Assembly (NCBI GenBank): GCA_036558265.1
Contig: DATBFY010000790.1
Span: 1 to 11,493, forward strand
Reading direction: 5' to 3'
Length of the DNA: 11,493 nt
Source: RYN-433 sp036558265
Lineage (GTDB): Bacteria; Planctomycetota; Phycisphaerae; Tepidisphaerales; Tepidisphaeraceae
A model generated the notes under the pieces. That model was not told where the DNA came from, ran no database searches, and saw only the letters and a list, made by a program, of their open reading frames with translations. Shown one piece after another: positions 6,147-11,493 of this stretch (positions within the stretch are counted from its first letter, which is position 1; each line of letters begins with the position of its first letter). The translations under genes and the position numbers were made by a program.

Positions 6147-9100
6147 GTGAAGAAGGTGCGGAGGCATTACGCCGTCGAGGGGATTGAGCGACGAATACTC
6201 CTGTCCTCTGCTGCATTACCCGCCCCGGCCGGCCAATGGCATTTCGACGAGGGCGCCGGCGTCACCGCCGCCGATTTCTCAGGCCAAGGCAACACCGCGA
6301 CCCTCGACACGGGCGCGACCTGGGCCGCGGGTAACGTCGGTCGCGGGGCGATCAACCTGAACGGCAACTCGACCGCGTTGGCCACCGTCAACGGGCCGGT
6401 CGTTGACACCTCTCTTAGCTTCACCGCCTCCGCATGGGTCAAGCTCTCAAATCTCACCGGGTATCAGACCTTCGTCAGCATCGCGGGAACCAACGTCAGC
6501 GGCTTCTACCTACAACTGCGCGCCGACACGGGCACCTTCGCGTTCACCCGGCTGGGCTCGGATGCGACCAGCGCCCCCGCCACCTACGCCGCCGCGCCGG
6601 CCGCGCCGGTGGTCGATTCCTGGTATCACCTGGTCGGAGTCGCCGACGCCGCCGCGGGGACGCTGAGCCTCTACGTCAACGGCCAGTTGGCCGGCAGCGC
6701 CGCGTACAGCGGGGGTTGGAAGGCCACCGGCGACACGTTCATCGGCCAGGGGCTCTTCGGCGGGCGGAAGGTCGATTACGTCAGTGGCTCGATCGACGAG
6801 GTCGCGCTGTATTCCAGCGCGCTGACGGCGGACGAGATCGAGATGATGGATCAAGAGGCCGCCTACCCACTCGACGAGGGCGCGGGATCCACGTCGGCCG
6901 ACGCCACGGGTCGCGGGAATACCCTCATGCTGGGCAGCGGCGCGCAGTGGGTGGGCGGGCACATTGGGGCGCATGCCCTGGCGCTCGACGGGGCCGTGGC
7001 GGGTATCGCGACGACCCCGTTGCCGGTTATCGATACGTCGCTGCCGTTTTCGGTGTCGACGTGGGCAAACCTTGCCTCGCTCGACGGCTTTCAGACCTTC
7101 GTTTCCATCGACGGCGCGAACGCCTCCGGGTTTTATCTTCAATACCGCGGCGACACCGGCAGGTTTGCCTTCACCCGTCTTGCGTCCGACACCGCCGCGC
7201 CGTCGGCTTACCACGCCGACGCAATTGCCTCCCCCGCGGTCGGTACGTGGTATCATCTCCTCGGCGTCAACGACGTCGCCCGCGGCCGCATCCAGCTCTA
7301 CGTGAACGGCGAGTTGCAATCGACCATGGCCGCGCCGGCGCCCTGGCGCGCGACGGGGACAACGGTGATCGGCGGCGCCAAATTCAACGGTGCGCGCGTC
7401 GATGAAGTTCACGGTCAGGTCGACAACGTCCACTTCTACGACGCAGCACTCAGCGAACAGGCCGCGGCCTTGCTTCCGTATGAAGGCGCCGCGAACCAGA
7501 GCCGCATCGACGTCGCGACGCAGAGCACCGGGGCGGACATCTCCCCCGATTTCTTCGGGCTGTTCATGGAGGACATCAATTACGGCGGTGAGGGGGGCGT
7601 TTACAACGATGAGGTCCGCAACAGCGGCTTCAACGATTCGACCAACCCGCTCAAAGCCTGGCAGGCCGTCACCGCGAACGGCGTCAACGCCACGCTGACG
7701 TCCGACGCGAGCACCGGCCCGACCGCCGCGCTGACGAAGTCGGGCAAGCTGACCATCAACGGCGGCGTATCCGCCTCCGCCCGCGTCGGCATCGCCAACA
7801 GCGGCTTCTTTGGCGTCGCCGTCGCGCCGTCCACGGCGTACAGCGCCCAGTTCTACGCCAAGGCCAGCGCCGGCTTCACCGGCCCGCTGACGGTGTCGCT
7901 CGAGTCCAACAGCGGCCTTGTTTACGGCAGCGCCACGGTTTCCTCCGTAGCCACCTCTTGGGCGAAGTACACCGTCACCTTCACGACCGCCTCCACCGCC
8001 CCGACATCCTCCGACAACCGCCTGGTGATCTCCACCCAGAGCGCCTCGGCGAACGGCGCCACGATCTGGCTCGGCGCGGCGCACCTGTTCCCACCGTCCT
8101 ACAAGAACTCGCCCGCCCACCTGCGCCCTGACCTGATGGAGAAGCTGGCCGCGATCAAGCCGGCGATCTTCCGCGTCCCCGGCGGCAACTACCTCGAGGG
8201 CAACACGTTCGCCGATCGCTTCCAGTGGTCCAAAACCATCGGCCGACTTGAGGACCGCCCCGGACACTTCAACTCGGCGTGGGGGTACTGGTCCTCCGAC
8301 GGCATGGGACTCGATGAATACCTGCAGATGGCCGAACTGGTCGGCGCGCGACCGATCCTCGCCGTGTACGCCGGCTACACGCTCAACGGCGCGTCCGACA
8401 CCGGCGCGACCCTCAGCGCCGACGTGACCGACGCGGTCAACGAGCTGCATTACGTGCTGGACCCGGTCACCACCGCGTGGGGCGCGATGCGGGCGGCCAA
8501 CGGTCACGCCGCGCCGTACGACCTGCGCGAGGTCGAGGTCGGCAACGAAGACTTCTTCTCCAGCACTTACGGCACCCGCTACCCGCTCTTCTACGACGCG
8601 ATCCACGCGGCCTTCCCCGCGCTCAAGATCATCGCCACCCACACTGCCACCGGCGGCCGGCCTTACGACTTCCTCGACGAACACTACTACCGCTCGCCGG
8701 CGTCGATGCAGAGCAGCGCCAGCTTCTTCGACAATCGTTCCCGCGCCGGCGCCAAGGTCTTCGTCGGCGAATGGGCGTCGATGGAAGGCGCGCCGACCAA
8801 CGACCTCAACGCGGCCCTTGGCGACGCGACGTGGTTGCTCGGCATGATGAAGAACTCCGACCTGGTCGCGATGGAGTCGTACGCGCCCCTCTGGGCCAAT
8901 GTGAACGGCATCCAGTGGACGCCCGACCTCATCGGCTACGACAACACGCGCAGCTACGGCTCGCCAAGCTACTACGCGCAGGTCATGCTCGCCAACAACC
9001 ACGGCCAGACCGTGATCGACAGCAGCCTCGCGGGCGGCGCGAGCGGCCTGCGAACCCTGGTCACCCGGACGGGCGACACTTACTACCTGGCCGTCGTCAA

Positions 9101-9938
9101 CGTCGCTGGCACGAGCAACACGTCCGCGATCGACCTCGCAGGCGTAAGCAACATCTGGCCGACGGCTACGGTCACGACCTTGACCGGCGGGTCCGCCACC
9201 GCGACCAACTCGATCAATGACCCTGCCAGGATCGTCCCCGCCACCGACACGCTCGATGGCTTCGCCGACGGCTTCGCATACACGTTACCCGCCTACTCCC
9301 TGACGATCCTGCGGTTCACCGCCAACAACACACCCCCGGCCTCCGTGACCGCCGCCGTCCACGACTACGCGACTGCACCGAACACGTTGACCTTCACGTT
9401 CGATCGCGACGTCGGCACGCAGTCGTGGCTGAACCTCATCTCGGTGACGTCGTTGCCCACGGGCACGACGCTGACGCCGACCGCCGCCGCCTATGACCCC
9501 CCAACGCGAACCGTCCGCTACACCCTCCCAACCGGCTTGGGCGACGGCGACTATCGTGCAACCCTGTCGAAGGGCAGCTTCCTCTCCGCCGACGCAACCC
9601 TCGATTTCTTCTCGCTCGCTGGCGACGCCAACCACGATCGCTCCGTGAACTTCAACGACCTGGTCCTCCTCGCCCAGAACTACAACACCATCGGCGGCAA
9701 GCTCTGGACCGACGGCGACTTCACCGGCGACGCCAACGTCGATTTCAACGACCTGGTCATTCTCGCCCAACGCTACAACACAACTCTGCCGGCCCCGGTC
9801 GCCGCGCCGGTCCCGATGGCAACGCCCGTCGAGCCCAAGCCGGCCAGGCCGGCCAGGCCGGTGTTCTCCCTCACACCCGTCGCGAAGCCCAAGGCGGCGG
9901 CGGCGAGGGCAAAGCTCACCGTGACGAAGCGGCGGTGA
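6147..9938 (+). CDS. secreted modular GH51 alpha-L-arabinofuranosidase with LamG repeats and dockerin
   Basis: This 1263-aa extracellular enzyme should release terminal alpha-L-arabinofuranosyl units from arabinan- or arabinoxylan-like glycans. A basic N-terminus with 'VEGIERRILLSS' (about residues 10-21) resembles the planctomycete LEPR-XLL export segment. Two LamG-like lectin modules follow (about 30-232 and 237-444). The GH51 barrel begins at 'FFGLFMEDINYGGEGGVY', is interrupted by a carbohydrate-binding-like beta domain (about 495-649), and resumes at 'FRVPGGNYLEGNTFADRF'. The likely acid/base is Glu801 in VGNED and the likely nucleophile Glu875 in VGEWAS. The arabinofuranosidase C-terminal beta domain ends at 'LPAYSLTILRF'. 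An Ig-like stretch then leads to a two-unit dockerin (about 1158-1212, 'GDANHDRSVNFNDLVLLAQ' and 'GDANVDFNDLVILAQRYN') and a Pro/Ala/Lys-rich tail. The start GTG at 6147 has a good ribosome site. The sulfatase gene follows on the same strand. Confidence 0.9.
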   Translation: MKKVRRHYAVEGIERRILLSSAALPAPAGQWHFDEGAGVTAADFSGQGNTATLDTGATWAAGNVGRGAINLNGNSTALATVNGPVVDTSLSFTASAWVKLSNLTGYQTFVSIAGTNVSGFYLQLRADTGTFAFTRLGSDATSAPATYAAAPAAPVVDSWYHLVGVADAAAGTLSLYVNGQLAGSAAYSGGWKATGDTFIGQGLFGGRKVDYVSGSIDEVALYSSALTADEIEMMDQEAAYPLDEGAGSTSADATGRGNTLMLGSGAQWVGGHIGAHALALDGAVAGIATTPLPVIDTSLPFSVSTWANLASLDGFQTFVSIDGANASGFYLQYRGDTGRFAFTRLASDTAAPSAYHADAIASPAVGTWYHLLGVNDVARGRIQLYVNGELQSTMAAPAPWRATGTTVIGGAKFNGARVDEVHGQVDNVHFYDAALSEQAAALLPYEGAANQSRIDVATQSTGADISPDFFGLFMEDINYGGEGGVYNDEVRNSGFNDSTNPLKAWQAVTANGVNATLTSDASTGPTAALTKSGKLTINGGVSASARVGIANSGFFGVAVAPSTAYSAQFYAKASAGFTGPLTVSLESNSGLVYGSATVSSVATSWAKYTVTFTTASTAPTSSDNRLVISTQSASANGATIWLGAAHLFPPSYKNSPAHLRPDLMEKLAAIKPAIFRVPGGNYLEGNTFADRFQWSKTIGRLEDRPGHFNSAWGYWSSDGMGLDEYLQMAELVGARPILAVYAGYTLNGASDTGATLSADVTDAVNELHYVLDPVTTAWGAMRAANGHAAPYDLREVEVGNEDFFSSTYGTRYPLFYDAIHAAFPALKIIATHTATGGRPYDFLDEHYYRSPASMQSSASFFDNRSRAGAKVFVGEWASMEGAPTNDLNAALGDATWLLGMMKNSDLVAMESYAPLWANVNGIQWTPDLIGYDNTRSYGSPSYYAQVMLANNHGQTVIDSSLAGGASGLRTLVTRTGDTYYLAVVNVAGTSNTSAIDLAGVSNIWPTATVTTLTGGSATATNSINDPARIVPATDTLDGFADGFAYTLPAYSLTILRFTANNTPPASVTAAVHDYATAPNTLTFTFDRDVGTQSWLNLISVTSLPTGTTLTPTAAAYDPPTRTVRYTLPTGLGDGDYRATLSKGSFLSADATLDFFSLAGDANHDRSVNFNDLVLLAQNYNTIGGKLWTDGDFTGDANVDFNDLVILAQRYNTTLPAPVAAPVPMATPVEPKPARPARPVFSLTPVAKPKAAAARAKLTVTKRR
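6234..7478 (+). repeat. tandem duplication of the LamG-like module
   Basis: The two modules (about 6234-6842 and 6855-7478) share a core that differs at only a few positions: 'FVSIAGTNVSGFYLQLRADT' in the first and 'FVSIDGANASGFYLQYRGDT' in the second. Both continue FAFTRL, WYHL, LYVNG and a closing Asp-Glu-Val segment. This points to internal duplication within the gene. Confidence 0.8.
9840..9861 (+). repeat. 9-bp microrepeat (CCGGCCAGG) in the tail coding region
   Basis: CCGGCCAGG occurs twice in tandem plus a partial CCGG. It encodes a Pro-Ala-Arg unit in the tail after the dockerin. The unit length is a multiple of three, so copy number can change without breaking the frame. Confidence 0.6.
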
Positions 9939-10016
9939 TCGACGCGGCGGATGCCGGCAACAAACTTCCCCGGAGGACCACCGGTTGCCTGACGCGATGC
10001 GCCGGATCGAGTAACG

Positions 10017-10046
10017 TTGTCGCCAGGCCGTGCGTTCGAATATCGT
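10017..10046 (+). promoter_or_regulatory. possible promoter of the sulfatase gene
   Basis: TTGTCG (10017-10022) and TATCGT (10041-10046) are separated by 18 bases and lie 59 bases before the sulfatase start. The match to a housekeeping-sigma consensus is moderate. The 167-bp gap after the GH51 gene has no T-run terminator, so read-through is also possible. Confidence 0.25.
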
Positions 10047-10105
10047 ACCGGGGCAGCGTCCAACCCACCGGCGCGCTTGTGTTCTTTCTGTATCCGGAGT
10101 CCTGA

Positions 10106-11458
10106 ATGCGACCTTGCTACTGCCTCCTTATTGCAACGATGTCCGGACTCCTCGCCGGCACCGCATTCGCCGCCGATCGACCCAACGTCGTCCTGTTCAT
10201 CGCCGACGACCTGAGCTGGGCCGACTGCCCCCCGGTCGGTGGATCGGCCCCGCCCACGCCCAACATGGCGCGCGTCGCCAAGGCCGGCATGACCTTCACC
10301 GACGCCTTCGTCGCCTCCCCGAGCTGCGCCCCAAGCCGCGGCGCGCTGCTCACGGGCCTGTACCCCATGCGCAACGGCGCCATGCTCAACCAGACCGCCC
10401 CGCGCCGCGACGTGCGGAAATGGCCGGCCTATTTCCAGGCCCTCGGCTACGAGACCGCGGCCATCGGCAAGGTCGCCCACTACGCCCAGGTGCGGCAGTA
10501 CGGCTTCGATCACTTCAGCCACTTCAACTACCACCAGGACGATTGCATCGAGGCCGCGGTCCAATGGCTCGGCGAGCGCAAATCCGACAAGCCGCTCTGC
10601 CTCATCGTCGGCACCAACTGGCCGCACGTCCCCTGGCCCAACGACGGCTGGGGCGACCCCGCCGCCGTCACCCTCGGTCCCCGGCTCGTCGATACCCCGC
10701 AAACGCGGGCGGCCGTCACGCGCTACCACGCCGCCGTCGCCAACGCCGACCGCGACCTCGGCCTCGTCTACGACGCGGCCCGAAAGGTGTTGGGCGACAA
10801 CACGATCTTCGTCTTCTCCAGCGACCACGGCGCGCAGTTCCCCGGCGGGAAGTGGAACTGCTACGACGCGGGCGTGCGGACGCCGATCTACGTCGTCTGG
10901 CCGGGAAAGGTGAAACCGGGTTCGACGACTGCCGCGATGGTCTCCTGGGTGGACCTCATGCCCACGCTGCTGGACGCCGTCGGCGACACCCCACCGCCAA
11001 CCGGCACGGGGCCCGACCAGATCAGCGGCCGATCGTTCCTGCCGGTGCTCCTCGGCAAGTCCGACCAGCACCGTGACCGCGTCTTCCTCACCCACAGCGG
11101 CGACGGCAAGATGAACCAGTACCCCCAGCGCGCGGTCCGCACGCGCGAGTGGAAATACCTCCGCAACCTCGACCCCGACGCCGAATACCACTCCCACGTC
11201 GATAAGGCCCAGGCGAACCCGAAAGAGGAGAAATACTTCAACACGTGGGTCGCCAAGGCCAGGAACGATCCAGCCGCGGCCGAAATCGTCCGCGCCTATT
11301 TCAAGCGTCCGGCCGAGGAGCTTTACGACCTGAAATCAGATCCGAACGAAACCAGAAACCTCGCCGCCGACCCCGCGCATGCCCAGACGCTCGCCCGCAT
11401 GCGCGCCGACCTCGAAGCCTGGATGAAGGCCAACGGCGTCGAGGGACTCAACACCTAG
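10106..11458 (+). CDS. exported formylglycine-dependent sulfatase (S1 family)
   Basis: This 450-aa enzyme should hydrolyse sulfate esters, or possibly N-sulfates, of a glycan outside the cytoplasm. A signal peptide (residues 1 to about 22, ending AFA before ADRPNV) is followed by the sulfatase core 'NVVLFIADDLSW' with metal ligands Asp34 and Asp35. The signature 'SPSCAPSRGALLTG' follows; its Cys74 in C-x-P-S-R is the residue converted to formylglycine. Lys122 and His125 (GKVAH) and Asp240-His241 in SSDHG fit the remaining active-site and metal positions. The C-terminal part with 'ELYDLKSDPNETRNLA' is typical of the family. Overall it is nearest, from memory, to the heparan-N-sulfatase-like S1 branch, but the substrate is not determined. 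ATG at 10106 has GGAG six bases upstream. Activity needs a formylglycine-generating enzyme or anaerobic maturase encoded elsewhere. It probably works with the upstream arabinofuranosidase. Confidence 0.93.
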   Translation: MRPCYCLLIATMSGLLAGTAFAADRPNVVLFIADDLSWADCPPVGGSAPPTPNMARVAKAGMTFTDAFVASPSCAPSRGALLTGLYPMRNGAMLNQTAPRRDVRKWPAYFQALGYETAAIGKVAHYAQVRQYGFDHFSHFNYHQDDCIEAAVQWLGERKSDKPLCLIVGTNWPHVPWPNDGWGDPAAVTLGPRLVDTPQTRAAVTRYHAAVANADRDLGLVYDAARKVLGDNTIFVFSSDHGAQFPGGKWNCYDAGVRTPIYVVWPGKVKPGSTTAAMVSWVDLMPTLLDAVGDTPPPTGTGPDQISGRSFLPVLLGKSDQHRDRVFLTHSGDGKMNQYPQRAVRTREWKYLRNLDPDAEYHSHVDKAQANPKEEKYFNTWVAKARNDPAAAEIVRAYFKRPAEELYDLKSDPNETRNLAADPAHAQTLARMRADLEAWMKANGVEGLNT

Positions 11459-11493
11459 CTGGCACTCCAGGCAGCCCAGGTCCAGCCAGCCAA

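Noticed and set aside
6510..9002. Very long minus-strand open frame opposite the GH51 gene
   Set aside because: Its predicted protein is low-complexity Arg/Gly/Val-rich with no domain, while the plus strand encodes clear catalytic motifs. It is a high-GC antisense shadow.
9773..11197. Minus-strand open frame opposite the sulfatase
   Set aside because: It is antisense to a gene with full sulfatase motifs and has a repetitive Val/Gly/Asp composition. It is a shadow.

Overview
The window is about 11.5 kb of GC-rich bacterial DNA, most likely from a planctomycete, possibly of the Phycisphaerae/Tepidisphaerales type. That assignment is an inference. It rests on a giant secreted glycosidase that opens with a planctomycete-style 'VEGIERRILLSS' (LEPR-XLL-like) segment and ends in a dockerin-like repeat pair, with a formylglycine-type sulfatase right behind it.

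Left third (1-3736, minus strand). Reading leftwards there is an 86-aa protein whose N-terminus resembles the start of a glucosidase family, a 157-aa three-helix membrane protein, and a complete GlgX-type glycogen debranching enzyme (671-2857). Last comes an alpha/beta-hydrolase gene that is damaged: its start is fused onto the glgX stop codon, its N-terminal core is missing, and it changes reading frame just before the catalytic serine. It runs off the left edge. The glycogen enzyme is the only member of this block with a clear function.

Middle (3737-6146). The 305-bp divergent spacer carries a perfect 18-bp palindrome and related ATTGGWCC sites next to a possible minus-strand promoter. A predicted outer-membrane or periplasmic lipoprotein of unknown function (4042-5136, plus) follows. 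After it come about 1 kb without an intact gene: a post-stop hairpin, short GTTTC(C)GAA repeats, a good intrinsic terminator, and a decayed minus-strand gene whose C-terminal part resembles the tail of a serine recombinase.

Right half (6147-11458, plus). A 1263-aa secreted modular enzyme has two tandem LamG-like modules, a GH51 alpha-L-arabinofuranosidase domain with an embedded carbohydrate-binding-like domain, and a dockerin. It is followed 167 nt later by an exported sulfatase of the CxPSR type. Together they look like a small polysaccharide-degradation locus for an arabinofuranose-containing and possibly sulfated glycan. I do not see a clearly new defence or mobile system. The most unusual items are the dockerin-bearing GH51/sulfatase pair, the small WGPYLS protein, the operator-like palindromes and the two gene relics.
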